Origin: CAZLCK01 sp964558235
Lineage (GTDB): Bacteria; Actinomycetota; Coriobacteriia; Coriobacteriales; CADBOM01
DNA: 27,256 nt
Assembly: GCA_964558235.1 (NCBI GenBank)
Contig: CAZLCK010000019.1
Coordinates: 1-27,256 of the forward strand
Direction: 5' to 3'
Notes under the pieces: generated by a model
The model's database searches: none
What the model was told of the DNA's origin: nothing
The model's input: the letters and a program-made list of their open reading frames with translations, nothing else
Position numbers and translations under genes: made by a program
Shown: positions 8,626 through 17,207 of the stretch, piece after piece
Layout of the letters: each line of letters opens with the position of its first letter
Position numbering within the stretch: the stretch's first letter is position 1

Positions 8626-8657
8626 ATTGGGCGTACGCAAATCTTCGCACGCCCAAT
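8626..8657 (-). promoter_or_regulatory. Inverted repeat / RNA hairpin between ilvC and ilvD
   Basis: ATTGGGCGT (8626-8634) is the exact reverse complement of ACGCCCAAT (8649-8657), giving a 9-bp GC-containing stem that can extend slightly over an internal mismatch. No T run follows on either strand beyond a short TTGTTT on the minus strand, so it is not a textbook terminator. It may be a partial terminator or an RNA-stabilising stem that sets the ilvC/ilvD ratio, or it may mark where the upstream message ends; the choice is inference. Confidence 0.5.
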
Positions 8658-8711
8658 CAAACAAACTGTAAGACTAACTAGTCTCTGTTTAAGATCTACC
8701 TAAGTTAATAT

Positions 8712-9746
8712 TTACTCGTTTTTGTCTGAATCAGCAAGCCATGGCATCATTGCACGAAGAGTCTTTCCAACTTTTTCGATTAAATGCTCGCCTTGTTGAC
8801 GACGCTGTGCCAAAAAGTGAGTCCTGCGGCCGCCATTTGGGCTCATTTCGGTTAGGAACTCAGAAGCAAATGTACCATCTTGTATCTCTGAAAGAATCTT
8901 CTTCATCTCTTGGCGAGTCTCTGAACCTATGATTCTCTTACCAGCGCGGTAATCACCATACTCAGCTGTATTGGAGATTGAGTAGCGCATCTTGTTAAAG
9001 CCACCCTCATTGATGAGGTCAACGATCAATTTCATCTCGTGGCAGGTCTCAAAATAAGCCATCTCAGGCTCATATCCAGCTTCAACCAATGTCTCAAATC
9101 CAGCATGAATAAGCTCAGAAACACCGCCACATAAAACTGCCTGCTCACCAAAGAGGTCGGTCTCGGTCTCCTCCTTGAAGGTAGTCTGCAAAATTCCGGC
9201 ACGGCCAGCGCCAATTCCGCTTGCATAAGCCAGAGCAATATCTAGCGCTCTACCACTTATATCCTGTTCAACGCAAACGAGACATGGAACGCCCCGTCCC
9301 TCAACATACTGGCTGCGAACAGTATGACCTGGACCTTTTGGAGCAATCATAATAACGTCTAGATAATCTGCAGGAACAATTGTCTTGTAATGGATATTGA
9401 ACCCATGAGCAAATGCTAGAGCGTTACCCTCTTTCATATGCTTTGCAATCTGGTTGTTGTAAATATCAGCACAGAGTTCATCTGGAACTAACATCATAAC
9501 AACGTCGCCAGCCTCTGCTGCATCCTCAACGCTCATTATCTGTAGATTTGAATTCTTTGCAGCAAAATCGTTGGCAAGTTGCCAACTAGATGAGCTTTCG
9601 CGCAAGCCTACAACAACTTTCACTCCACTTTCAGCCAAGTTCATTGCATGAGCATGTCCTTGGCTGCCAAAACCGATGATTGCAACGGTTTTACCGTCCA
9701 AAACTCCGAGATTACAATCGCTTTCATAGAATTTTTTGACAGCCAT
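8712..9746 (-). CDS. ilvC: Ketol-acid reductoisomerase (class I)
   Basis: 344-residue enzyme that isomerises and reduces acetolactate/acetohydroxybutyrate with NAD(P)H. The N-terminal Rossmann domain has GFGSQG at 25-30. The loop after strand beta-2, with R49 and S51-S54 (RESSSS), is of the phosphate-binding kind that favours NADPH. The C-terminal knotted domain carries the Mg-binding acids D197 and E201 (ETDLFGEQAVLCGG) and the EMKLIVDL segment. Length is typical of the short class I form. ATG 9744-9746 has a good ribosome site, GGAAGGAG, 10 bases upstream. A 108-bp gap separates it from ilvN and 136 bp from the ilvD start. It is the third step of the ilvB-N-C-D run. Confidence 0.97.
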   Translation of the reverse strand: MAVKKFYESDCNLGVLDGKTVAIIGFGSQGHAHAMNLAESGVKVVVGLRESSSSWQLANDFAAKNSNLQIMSVEDAAEAGDVVMMLVPDELCADIYNNQIAKHMKEGNALAFAHGFNIHYKTIVPADYLDVIMIAPKGPGHTVRSQYVEGRGVPCLVCVEQDISGRALDIALAYASGIGAGRAGILQTTFKEETETDLFGEQAVLCGGVSELIHAGFETLVEAGYEPEMAYFETCHEMKLIVDLINEGGFNKMRYSISNTAEYGDYRAGKRIIGSETRQEMKKILSEIQDGTFASEFLTEMSPNGGRRTHFLAQRRQQGEHLIEKVGKTLRAMMPWLADSDKNE

Positions 9747-9835
9747 CGAGCTTTATCTCCTTCCAGATTGACCAGCTGAATTTAGCATTTCTCTTCAGCT
9801 CTGCTTTTTTTAGTTTGCTTTTTTTCAAAATGTTT

Positions 9836-9863
9836 AGATCCTACATTTCAGATCCTACATTTC
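9836..9863. repeat. Exact 14-bp tandem duplication over the ilvN stop codon
   Basis: AGATCCTACATTTC occurs twice in immediate succession (9836-9849 and 9850-9863). The second copy contains the ilvN stop TAG (9855-9857) and the last Glu-Met codons, so the first copy supplies a duplicate 'GAA ATG TAG' just downstream. It looks like a recent replication slippage event that left the protein unchanged. Confidence 0.8.
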
Positions 9864-10403
9864 GGATATTTCTTGTGTGGGTTCTTGCGTAGGCTTTAAA
9901 GTTCTAGCCTTTAGACCGCCTCTATCCATCGCAGTCACCCCTGTGCGACACATCTCAAGAACCTTGTAGGGTTTAAGCATTGTCATAAATGCATCGATCT
10001 TTGATGAGTCTCCCGTTAACTCAAATACCATGCTTTCGGGTGACAAATCTATGATTTTAGAATTATAAATCCCCGCGATATCCCTAAGCTCTGCCCTATT
10101 TTTAACATCGGTGCTTACTTTGACTAACAGAAGCTCACGTTGCAGAGCATCGTAGCCATCGATTTCAAAAGCCTCGCGTACCTCCTCGAGTCTTTGGGTC
10201 TGTAAAAGCACCTGGCGAACCTCTTCGTCATCCCCAACAACACTAACCGTTATACGGCTAATATCTTGATTATTGGTAGCCGACACAGTAAGACTATCGA
10301 TATTAAATCCACGCCTGCATAGCAAGCTCGAAATTCTTGCAAGAACACCGGATGTATTATCTACAATAAGACTAACAACACGTCGTTTTGAAATATCTTT
10401 CAT
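9855..10403 (-). CDS. ilvN: Acetolactate synthase small (regulatory) subunit
   Basis: 182-residue regulatory subunit of acetohydroxyacid synthase. It binds the catalytic subunit and confers feedback control by branched-chain amino acids. The N-terminal ACT domain spans about residues 7-82 (VVSLIVDNTSGVLARISSLLCRRGFNIDSLTVS), and a second ACT-like domain spans about 86-162 (ELLLVKVSTDVKNRAELRDIAGIYNSKIIDLS). A tail of about 20 residues rich in Thr, Gln and Glu follows. The start ATG 10401-10403 lies only 5 bases after the ilvB TAA, with GGAG 12 bases upstream inside ilvB, so translation is coupled. The stop lies in a 14-bp tandem duplication. Confidence 0.96.
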   Translation of the reverse strand: MKDISKRRVVSLIVDNTSGVLARISSLLCRRGFNIDSLTVSATNNQDISRITVSVVGDDEEVRQVLLQTQRLEEVREAFEIDGYDALQRELLLVKVSTDVKNRAELRDIAGIYNSKIIDLSPESMVFELTGDSSKIDAFMTMLKPYKVLEMCRTGVTAMDRGGLKARTLKPTQEPTQEISEM

Positions 10404-10408
10404 AGCTA

Positions 10409-12091
10409 TTAATCACTCCAGCTCATAATAATGTTATTTATATCTTTTCCAGCTGGTATCATTGGTAAAACCTTTGCGTCTGGGTCGATCCTTGCATCAA
10501 TCCAAACAGGGCCTTTACTCTTAAGTGCCTCTTTAAAAACCTCTCTAAACTCAGAGATTGTTTCGCACTTGTAGCCCTTTGCGCCAAAGCCTTCTGCAAT
10601 CTTTACGAAGTCGGTCTTTCTATTTGGAGAGGTCTGTGAATATCTCTTCTCATAAAAGACGTCTTGCCATTGTCTAACCATTCCAAGTACCGAATTATTA
10701 AAGATCACAGTGATAATCGGCAATTCTTGAGAGACTGCTGTGCATCCCTCGTTGAGATTCATATGAAAACTGCCATCGCCTGTAAGCATAACAACTCGCG
10801 TATCATTGCCAAGTGCAATCTGCGCACCAATGGCAGCTCCGTATCCAAAGCCCATCGTTCCAAGACCGCCGCTAGTTATGAGCTTATGACAATCAACATG
10901 TTTGATGTATTGCGCAGCCCACATTTGATGCTGTCCAACATCGGTCGCATAATAGGTATCTGGGCCGCACATCTCACAAATCTCTTCAATCATCTGCTGT
11001 GCGACGATCTTATCCTCGCTAGGCTCATAATGAAAATCGCTCTTCTTCCACTCTTCAATTTTTTTGCGCCACTTTGGGTGCTCGCAATCTGGAACAAGAG
11101 GTGTTAAAGCTCGCAAAACGTAAGCAGCATCTCCAACAATTGGAAGGTCTACCCGAACATTTTTGCCAAGCTCACTCGCGTCTAAATCCACATGGATTAT
11201 CTTTGCGCTACTTGCAAAAGAATCGGGCTTAAGAGCAACTCTGTCAGAAAAACGCGTACCGATTGAGATGGTCAAGTCAGCCTCTGCAACTGCTTTATTG
11301 GCAGAATATGCTCCATGCATTCCCAAAAGCCCAAGGTTTAGCGGGTCGTCATACCTCAACGCGCCAGAACCCATAAGGGTATAGACCGTTGGAAGATCCG
11401 CCTTACTAACCAGTTCACGCAGAAGTTCCGACGCATTAGCACTTCTAATTCCTCCGCCAACCATAGCCACTGGGCGCTGAGCAGATGCGATCATTGACGC
11501 GGCCTGTGCAACTTTTGATGTATCAAAGGTAGTAACTGTACGAGTAGGTTCTGGATCCTTTGAGCTAAACTCACACTCAGCTACCGTTATATCTTTAGGA
11601 ATATCAACCAAAACTGGACCTTTGCGCCCACTTTGAGCAATTCTAAAGGCCTTGCGCATAATAGGTGCAAGATCCTTTACATCACGCACCGTAAAGTTGT
11701 CCTTTGTAATAGGCATCGTAATTCCCTCGGTATAGACCTCCTGAAAACTATCTTTGCCTAAAAGGCCAGTTCCAACATTACCCGTAAAAGCAACCATTGG
11801 AACGTTATCCATATATGCAGTGGCAATGCCAGTTACAAGGTTTGTTGCACCTGGACCGCTTGTTGCAAGCACGACACCCGTGCGTCCAGTTACGCGTGCA
11901 TATCCATCTGCTGCATGTGCAGCTCCCTGCTCATGAGCGGTTAAAACATGGTTGATTCGATCGGTATTTCTATAAAGCTCATCATAGAGATTTAGGACAG
12001 CCCCACCAGGGTAACCAAAGATAGTATCTACACCCTGTTCGACCAAAACCTCCACAAATATTTGTGAGCCATTCAAACGCATAGAAAACAT
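10409..12091 (-). CDS. ilvB: Acetolactate synthase large (catalytic) subunit
   Basis: 560-residue TPP-dependent enzyme for the first committed step of branched-chain amino acid synthesis. Features in order: FGYPGGAVLNLYDE (about 25-38), the catalytic Glu in AHEQGAAHAADGYARVTGRTG (E54), LVDIPKDI, the FAD-type middle domain, and the TPP/Mg motif GDGSFHMNLNEG in the C-terminal domain. The start is ambiguous: ATG 12089-12091 has AAGG only 3 bases away, while the ATG three codons in (12080-12082, MRLNGSQ) has it at 12 and matches usual family starts. It heads the ilvB-ilvN-ilvC-ilvD run and is divergent from the DUF815 gene. No leader peptide or attenuator fits in the 97-bp upstream gap. Confidence 0.96.
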   Translation of the reverse strand: MFSMRLNGSQIFVEVLVEQGVDTIFGYPGGAVLNLYDELYRNTDRINHVLTAHEQGAAHAADGYARVTGRTGVVLATSGPGATNLVTGIATAYMDNVPMVAFTGNVGTGLLGKDSFQEVYTEGITMPITKDNFTVRDVKDLAPIMRKAFRIAQSGRKGPVLVDIPKDITVAECEFSSKDPEPTRTVTTFDTSKVAQAASMIASAQRPVAMVGGGIRSANASELLRELVSKADLPTVYTLMGSGALRYDDPLNLGLLGMHGAYSANKAVAEADLTISIGTRFSDRVALKPDSFASSAKIIHVDLDASELGKNVRVDLPIVGDAAYVLRALTPLVPDCEHPKWRKKIEEWKKSDFHYEPSEDKIVAQQMIEEICEMCGPDTYYATDVGQHQMWAAQYIKHVDCHKLITSGGLGTMGFGYGAAIGAQIALGNDTRVVMLTGDGSFHMNLNEGCTAVSQELPIITVIFNNSVLGMVRQWQDVFYEKRYSQTSPNRKTDFVKIAEGFGAKGYKCETISEFREVFKEALKSKGPVWIDARIDPDAKVLPMIPAGKDINNIIMSWSD

Positions 12092-12146
12092 CAGCCTTTC
12101 TTACTTCTCGCCGCACTTTATTTAGATAATAGTCGACAGCGTAGTT

Positions 12147-12152
12147 ATTATA
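12147..12152 (-). promoter_or_regulatory. Candidate -10 element for ilvB
   Basis: On the minus strand a perfect TATAAT lies 55 bases upstream of ilvB in the divergent 97-bp gap (12092-12188). No convincing -35 box is found 16-18 bases further upstream, so it could need an activator. The gap must also contain the promoter of the DUF815 gene, for which I found nothing clear. Confidence 0.3.
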
Positions 12153-12188
12153 TTAACGATGGTTTGAAAGCTACTTGAAAGGCCTCAG

Positions 12189-13496
12189 GTGATGGACGGA
12201 CGTCTGGATATACAAGCGGCGTTAATTGGTTTAAGAAGCTTGGCAGTCTTTAGAAATTTACTCGACGATCCCACGGTTATTGCCTTTGAAAAAATGCTTG
12301 GGGCAATTGATGGTAAGCCCGATTCAAAAGACATAGCCAGCAGTGTTGCAACATTTATGAACATACTCTTTAGCAAACAAGCATGTTGGAGTGACTATCT
12401 GCTAGATCTTGTTTTAAAGGACTTTAACTCTTATGTGTCGCTTAAGGTGAAAGATCTAATTACACCTAGCGTTTTGGACGACAACTCAGCTATTGGTAGA
12501 TCTGACCTAAGTTCGCAATATCGCAATCCGCAATATCGCAAAATTATTGAGGATAATACCCTGCGAGAGCTTAAATTATTAGAACGACTCTCTCAGATTA
12601 GTTTTGACGATATCTTGAGCGCAGTTGCTAAGCTAGATGACAATTGCTCGCAAGTTTTAAGAGAGTGTATCGGTTGGACGATTGAAGAGAAAAACTATGT
12701 CGATGAATATAGAGCTCGCATAGATGATCTATCAACTCACGGATATGGAATCTTTACGGATCATGTGATGTTTACACTTTGCGATGGTTCGCTTAGAGGT
12801 GTAAAACATCCAGATAAGCAACGCCTTGAGGATCTATTTGGCTATGAACAACAACGTCAGAAAGTAATCGATAATACCGAGGCGCTTTTAAATAATTTGC
12901 CTGCCGTAAATGTCTTGCTCTATGGAGACGCTGGAACTGGAAAGTCGAGCACAGTAAAAGCAATAGCAAATAGATACTTTGATCGAGGGCTTCGCTTAGT
13001 CGAAATTAAGAAAGATCAGCTAGGTGAGCTTGATAGTTTGACAGAACAGCTGGCTACAAATCCACTTAAGTTCATTATATTTATCGACGATTTAAGCTTT
13101 TCATCGGACGATCCATATTTTTCAACTATGAAGGCGATATTAGAGGGTAGCACCGGCGGCCATGCAGATAATGTGGTCATCTACGCTACTTCCAATAGAC
13201 GACATTTAGTAAAAGAAACTTCAGAGGACAGAAGCGAAGAGGACATGCACGCCTCGGATACCCGCCAAGAACTTACAAGTCTATCCGCGCGATTTGGACT
13301 CACGATTACTTTTTACAAGCCAGGAAAAGCTGAATATGCTGAGATCGTTTTAGAGCTCGCAAAGGTTGCAGGACTTAAATATGATGAGGAGAGCTTGATC
13401 TCTGGTGCTGAAGCTTATGCGATTCGTTGCGGCGGCAGAAGTCCGAGGGCGGCTAAACGATATATAGAACTAATGCTTTCTGGTGTGGGTTTTTAG
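12189..13496 (+). CDS. DUF815-type AAA+ ATPase
   Basis: 435-residue predicted ATPase of the DUF815 family, whose cellular role is not established. The N-terminal ~200 residues are helical and probably a scaffold or recognition domain. The AAA core begins near 205 with RLEDLFGYEQQRQKVIDNTEAL, then Walker A GDAGTGKSS at 246-254, Walker B FIIFIDDLSF at 295-304, and sensor-1 YATSNRRH around 333-339. The C-terminal lid has GRSPRAAKRYIE. A small internal repeat, QYRN-PQYRK, lies at 110-118. Starts GTG 12189 and ATG 12192 are adjacent; AAAGG lies 6 or 9 bases upstream. It is one of the few plus-strand genes, divergent from ilvB and convergent with rnr. After its TAG the frame stays open for 22 codons through hexapeptide repeats. 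Confidence 0.88.
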   Translation: MMDGRLDIQAALIGLRSLAVFRNLLDDPTVIAFEKMLGAIDGKPDSKDIASSVATFMNILFSKQACWSDYLLDLVLKDFNSYVSLKVKDLITPSVLDDNSAIGRSDLSSQYRNPQYRKIIEDNTLRELKLLERLSQISFDDILSAVAKLDDNCSQVLRECIGWTIEEKNYVDEYRARIDDLSTHGYGIFTDHVMFTLCDGSLRGVKHPDKQRLEDLFGYEQQRQKVIDNTEALLNNLPAVNVLLYGDAGTGKSSTVKAIANRYFDRGLRLVEIKKDQLGELDSLTEQLATNPLKFIIFIDDLSFSSDDPYFSTMKAILEGSTGGHADNVVIYATSNRRHLVKETSEDRSEEDMHASDTRQELTSLSARFGLTITFYKPGKAEYAEIVLELAKVAGLKYDEESLISGAEAYAIRCGGRSPRAAKRYIELMLSGVGF

Positions 13497-13502
13497 TGCG
13501 AT

Positions 13503-13556
13503 GCGACGAGCGTGATTGATGTGACGAACGCGACTAATATGACGAACGTGATTAAA
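13503..13556. repeat. Three tandem 18-bp units after the DUF815 gene
   Basis: Units GCGACGAGCGTGATTGAT (13503-13520), GTGACGAACGCGACTAAT (13521-13538) and ATGACGAACGTGATTAAA (13539-13556) share the core GACGAACGYGAYTAAT. They start 6 bases after the DUF815 TAG and are in phase with it, so reading through the stop would add a tail with repeats ATSVID, VTNATN and MTNVIK, ending at TGA 13563-13565. Confidence 0.75.
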
Positions 13557-13576
13557 CAGACTTGATGATTAAAAGC

Positions 13577-13672
13577 CTCAGATACTCAAGCTCAGATACT
13601 AAGCCTTAGATGTTAAAACTCAGATGTTACAACCCAGATTAAAACTCAGATGTTACAACTCAGATGCTAAGC
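13577..13672. repeat. Seven tandem 14-bp units in the DUF815/rnr gap
   Basis: The unit is CTCAGATGTTACAA. Copies lie at 13577-13590, 13591-13604, 13605-13618, 13619-13632, 13633-13644 (12 bp, two bases lost), 13645-13658 and 13659-13672; the fourth and sixth are identical. This minisatellite-like array fills most of the 212-bp convergent gap between the DUF815 ATPase and rnr. No terminator hairpin is obvious in the gap; the array could be a variable-number locus. Confidence 0.85.
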
Positions 13673-13708
13673 CACAGTTAAATTCTGTCCACGCCCCTGA
13701 AACGTTGG

Positions 13709-15766
13709 TCACTTTGCTACTTTAAACGTAAGCCTATTTGGATGCTCTCCCAACGGACACAGAATAACCCTTACATGCTGTCCAAGCCTAAAACTTTTAG
13801 CAGAAGGACTCTCGCTATCTGTCAAAACGCGCTTTTCTTCGTCGTAGTTATACCAACCATCTAAGCTGCCAAGTGGAACTAAACCCTCACACCCATTATC
13901 GATTTTGACGAAAAACCCAAAGCGCATAACGTTAACAATAATTGCCGAAAATTCCTGTCCAACAAATTGTTCCATATACCTACAGACCATAAATTCAAGA
14001 GCTTCGTACGATGCTTTTTCCGCCTCGCGCTCCATCTTTGAGCAGTGCGAACAAATTGGCCTTAGATCGGCGATCATCTTGTCTAAGTTTTTAATTGCAG
14101 CAGGTTTTGGTGCATTCTTGGAAATCTTTCCCGCACTTATAGCCTCATTAAAAAGAGCTTTTCGAAGCAGGCGGTGGGTCATAAGATCGGGATATCTTCT
14201 AATTGGTGAGGTAAAGTGGCAATACCCATTTGAAGCTAAGCCAAAGTGTGTGGTGAACTCGTCGCTATACACAGCCTGTTTCATAGCCCTTAACATAATC
14301 GAAGAAACAATTTGTGATTCCGAAGTCCCTTTTGAGTCGTCTAAAACATTTTGAAACATTTCGCGCATAGATTTTGCCTTCTTAAAGTTATATCCCATTC
14401 CTTTTAATACCGGCCGAATCTCTTCAATAGAATCCATCGCAGGTTCATCATGAATCCTATAAACACATGGATTGTTGTGTTTTAGCATATAAGAAGCTAC
14501 AACCTCATTAGCTAAAATCATAGCCTCTTCAACAAGGTCAGTCGCATCGGTTTTTGACCTCGTAACCACATCAACTGGTTCGCCTGTTTCATCAAATAAC
14601 ACTTTTAGCTCAGAGGAATCAAAATCAAGCGCACCCCTAGACATCCTCTTATTGCGAAGTTTTGAAGTCAGCTTGTGCAGGTCTTTTAAGAGCCTTCCCA
14701 CCTCGTCTTCTGGATAATCGATCTTTTTGTCAAACATAGACTGAATGCTTGAGTAATCCAATCGAGCTCTCGACTTGATCACACTTGGATAGATCTCAAC
14801 TAGGACAACATCCCCATTACTGTCGATCACCATATCTACGCTAAATGCCAGACGTTCCTCATTTGGATTTAGCGAACAAAGCCCACAGCTTAGCTCTTCT
14901 GGAAGCATCGGAAAGACTTTTTTTGGGAAGTAGGTGCTCGTAGATTTTGCTCTAGCCTCCAAATCTAGATGGGTATCGCACAAAACATAATTTGAAACAT
15001 CAGCAATATGGACACCAAGGCGTATATCTCCCTTGGCTTCAGGAGGATAATCCACAGATAGAGCATCGTCAAAATCACGCGCGTTCGCTGGATCTATCGT
15101 AATGACAAGCCTATCACGAATGTCACGCCTATCAGATTCTTGAAGTGCTTTATCGATATCCAACGTACACTGCCTAGCATCTTCAAGTGCATTTTGCGAG
15201 AAGTCAGTCTTAATCCCATGTCTTGCAGCAATTATTTCATCTAGGATATCTGGATCATCTTGATTTCCAAGAATTCGCTCGACCATTCCACTAGGCTCTT
15301 CATGCTTTGAAGGGTATGTTGAAAATGCTAGCAAAACAACATCGCCATCTTTAGGATTTAAACCGCTTGGAACAGCCGCTCTAATCAGGTAATCTAGACG
15401 CCTATCCTGTGGAACAACGTATCCAATCCCCTCAAGTAAGAGATAAAGACCCACGATACGCTCATGTGCGCGCTCCAACACACAATCGACAGTAGCTTTG
15501 GGAGTTGATTTGAATTTATAAGGCTGTCCTGACTTGGATCGAGTATCTGGACGACGATTTGAGCTGGGGCGAACGCGAACCATGTCACCATCCATTGCGC
15601 CATTTAACCTAGACGCAGGGATAAAGAAATTGCCCTCCGCAGTCTCTACAAACCCATAACCATCTAGCGAAACACGAATCTTTCCCGTTGGCAAAATTCC
15701 AATATATGACTTTTGTCGGTATGGCTTTTTTCGGCCATACGACCTGCCTCTTTTCTTCTTTGCCAT
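13709..15766 (-). CDS. rnr: Ribonuclease R
   Basis: 685-residue processive 3'-5' exoribonuclease able to digest structured RNA; in known bacteria it also degrades tmRNA-tagged messages. A basic N-terminus (MAKKKRGRSYGRKK) precedes cold-shock domains (about 20-165). The RNB catalytic domain has the metal-binding acids D225, D231, D233 and D234 (ITIDPANARDFDDALS). It continues through FTSPIRRYPDLMTHRLLRKAL to a C-terminal S1 domain (about 605-685, VNVMRFGFFVKIDNGCEGLVPL). It is shorter than E. coli RNase R (813), lacking the N-terminal helix-turn-helix and long tail. It starts 7 bases after the S41 protease stop, with no strong ribosome site, so it is likely coupled. Its end faces the repeat array. 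Confidence 0.95.
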   Translation of the reverse strand: MAKKKRGRSYGRKKPYRQKSYIGILPTGKIRVSLDGYGFVETAEGNFFIPASRLNGAMDGDMVRVRPSSNRRPDTRSKSGQPYKFKSTPKATVDCVLERAHERIVGLYLLLEGIGYVVPQDRRLDYLIRAAVPSGLNPKDGDVVLLAFSTYPSKHEEPSGMVERILGNQDDPDILDEIIAARHGIKTDFSQNALEDARQCTLDIDKALQESDRRDIRDRLVITIDPANARDFDDALSVDYPPEAKGDIRLGVHIADVSNYVLCDTHLDLEARAKSTSTYFPKKVFPMLPEELSCGLCSLNPNEERLAFSVDMVIDSNGDVVLVEIYPSVIKSRARLDYSSIQSMFDKKIDYPEDEVGRLLKDLHKLTSKLRNKRMSRGALDFDSSELKVLFDETGEPVDVVTRSKTDATDLVEEAMILANEVVASYMLKHNNPCVYRIHDEPAMDSIEEIRPVLKGMGYNFKKAKSMREMFQNVLDDSKGTSESQIVSSIMLRAMKQAVYSDEFTTHFGLASNGYCHFTSPIRRYPDLMTHRLLRKALFNEAISAGKISKNAPKPAAIKNLDKMIADLRPICSHCSKMEREAEKASYEALEFMVCRYMEQFVGQEFSAIIVNVMRFGFFVKIDNGCEGLVPLGSLDGWYNYDEEKRVLTDSESPSAKSFRLGQHVRVILCPLGEHPNRLTFKVAK

Positions 15767-15773
15767 ATCTTGT

Positions 15774-17192
15774 TCACTTGATGCTTTCTATCGCAGCAAG
15801 AACTTGGGGGTCTTCACTTAGAGACTGAATCGTCTGGTCAGTCGCTTCAACTACTACATCTGGAGTGATTCCAACTTCATTGATATCGTGACCTAACGGG
15901 CTATAAAACTCGGCAATTGTATATTTGACCGCACCTCCAAAAGACAGAGGAGTCAACGTCTGCATTGTCCCCTTGCCATAAGTTTGGGTGCCAACTAGAA
16001 TTGCCCGACCATGATCTTGAAGCGCCGCGGCTGTAATCTCTGAAGCCGAAGCCGAATTTTCATTCACTATCACAGCTAGTGGAAGATCACAGATAAAATC
16101 ACCAGTAACTTCTACAGTTGTAATAGCATCTGCCGTCTCAATCTGTATGACGGAGCCTTCTTCAACAAACATCGAGACAATCTCAATGGCCTGATCAACA
16201 TATCCGCCAGCATTATCGCGAAGATCTAACACTATAGCAGTAGCACCTTGACTCATCAGATCTTCGAGAGCCTCTTTTACATCCTCGGCAGCTTGCATAT
16301 TAAAGCTCATCAAGTAGATATAACCCACATCATCGATCATTTCATATTCAAGATTGGTTATATCAAATTGACGATACTCGATTGTTGTTGTAATGATTTC
16401 GCCATCAAGCTGAAGTTCTTGGGAATCGTCAAGTTCTTGAGAAGCATCTGCACTGTTAGATGCATCGGAGCTATCGGAGGTATCAGAATCAGTGCTAGTC
16501 TCGCTATCCGTTTCGCTGTCCGCCTCGCTATCCTCAGAGGTTGTCACAGTAGACTCAATAAGATTTTCTAAACTCTCAGATGTTGGACGCAACCATGTAA
16601 TCTCTACGGTCTCACCCTCATCTCGTGCAATCAATTGAACTACCTCTTCTGAAGTAGAAAAATCCGTCTGCCCATCGATTGATACAAAAATATCTCCGGG
16701 CAAAACTCCAGCCTCCTCTGCAGGAGAACCCTCATAAACTCCAGCAATAACCTGATAGTCGCCTATTGTAGTGATCTGAACACCAATTCCCACATAAGAG
16801 CCAGAAGTATATTGTAAATATTCTAAGTAGTAGTCTTCAGTAAAGTATTGAGCGTTTTTGTCCCCACTTGAGGCAAGCATGGCATCAATTGTGGTCTTCG
16901 TGGCAGAATCGACTTCAAAATCATATAGAGCATTGGAATCTAGTAACCTAGAAACCTCTCTTACTCTTGAAGCTAACTCTGCGGCAGAGATGGTTTGTCC
17001 AGACTCGTAATAACGAGGAAAACCAAAAAGATCAATCCAACCGGCAAATGAGACAAACTGTCCTAATACAAAACAGACAATGCCCACCAAAATAATTTGA
17101 ATAATTCGTGGTGCTCGTTTTGGGCCCGGCGCTTGAGGGGGTATTGTCGAAGGAATGCAATTGTATTCCTCATTGCCCTGCTGCAGATCCAT
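15774..17192 (-). CDS. S41-family C-terminal processing protease (CtpA-like), membrane anchored
   Basis: 472-residue serine protease. A cytoplasmic N-terminus precedes a membrane segment at about 29-51 (IIQIILVGIVCFVLGQFVSF); the rest would lie outside. A helical region covers 68-125, then a PDZ domain begins GSYVGIGVQ (131-139) with SPAEEAGVLPGDIFVSIDG. The catalytic domain has S382 in NSASASEI and K407 in TYGKG, with the 25-residue spacing of the E. coli Tsp Ser-Lys dyad. Unusual is a Ser/Asp/Glu/Thr-rich insert at about 203-262, placed in the turn before the last PDZ strand. It lies 15 bases after ftsX and 7 before rnr. Being cotranscribed with ftsEX suggests work on cell-envelope or division proteins; this is inference. 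Confidence 0.93.
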   Translation of the reverse strand: MDLQQGNEEYNCIPSTIPPQAPGPKRAPRIIQIILVGIVCFVLGQFVSFAGWIDLFGFPRYYESGQTISAAELASRVREVSRLLDSNALYDFEVDSATKTTIDAMLASSGDKNAQYFTEDYYLEYLQYTSGSYVGIGVQITTIGDYQVIAGVYEGSPAEEAGVLPGDIFVSIDGQTDFSTSEEVVQLIARDEGETVEITWLRPTSESLENLIESTVTTSEDSEADSETDSETSTDSDTSDSSDASNSADASQELDDSQELQLDGEIITTTIEYRQFDITNLEYEMIDDVGYIYLMSFNMQAAEDVKEALEDLMSQGATAIVLDLRDNAGGYVDQAIEIVSMFVEEGSVIQIETADAITTVEVTGDFICDLPLAVIVNENSASASEITAAALQDHGRAILVGTQTYGKGTMQTLTPLSFGGAVKYTIAEFYSPLGHDINEVGITPDVVVEATDQTIQSLSEDPQVLAAIESIK

Positions 17193-17207
17193 TTTTTAAT
17201 AAAGTTC

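Noticed and set aside
12092..12188. Attenuator or leader peptide for ilvB rich in Leu/Val/Ile codons
   Set aside because: The gap is only 97 bp, no such peptide frame is present and no alternative stems are visible.
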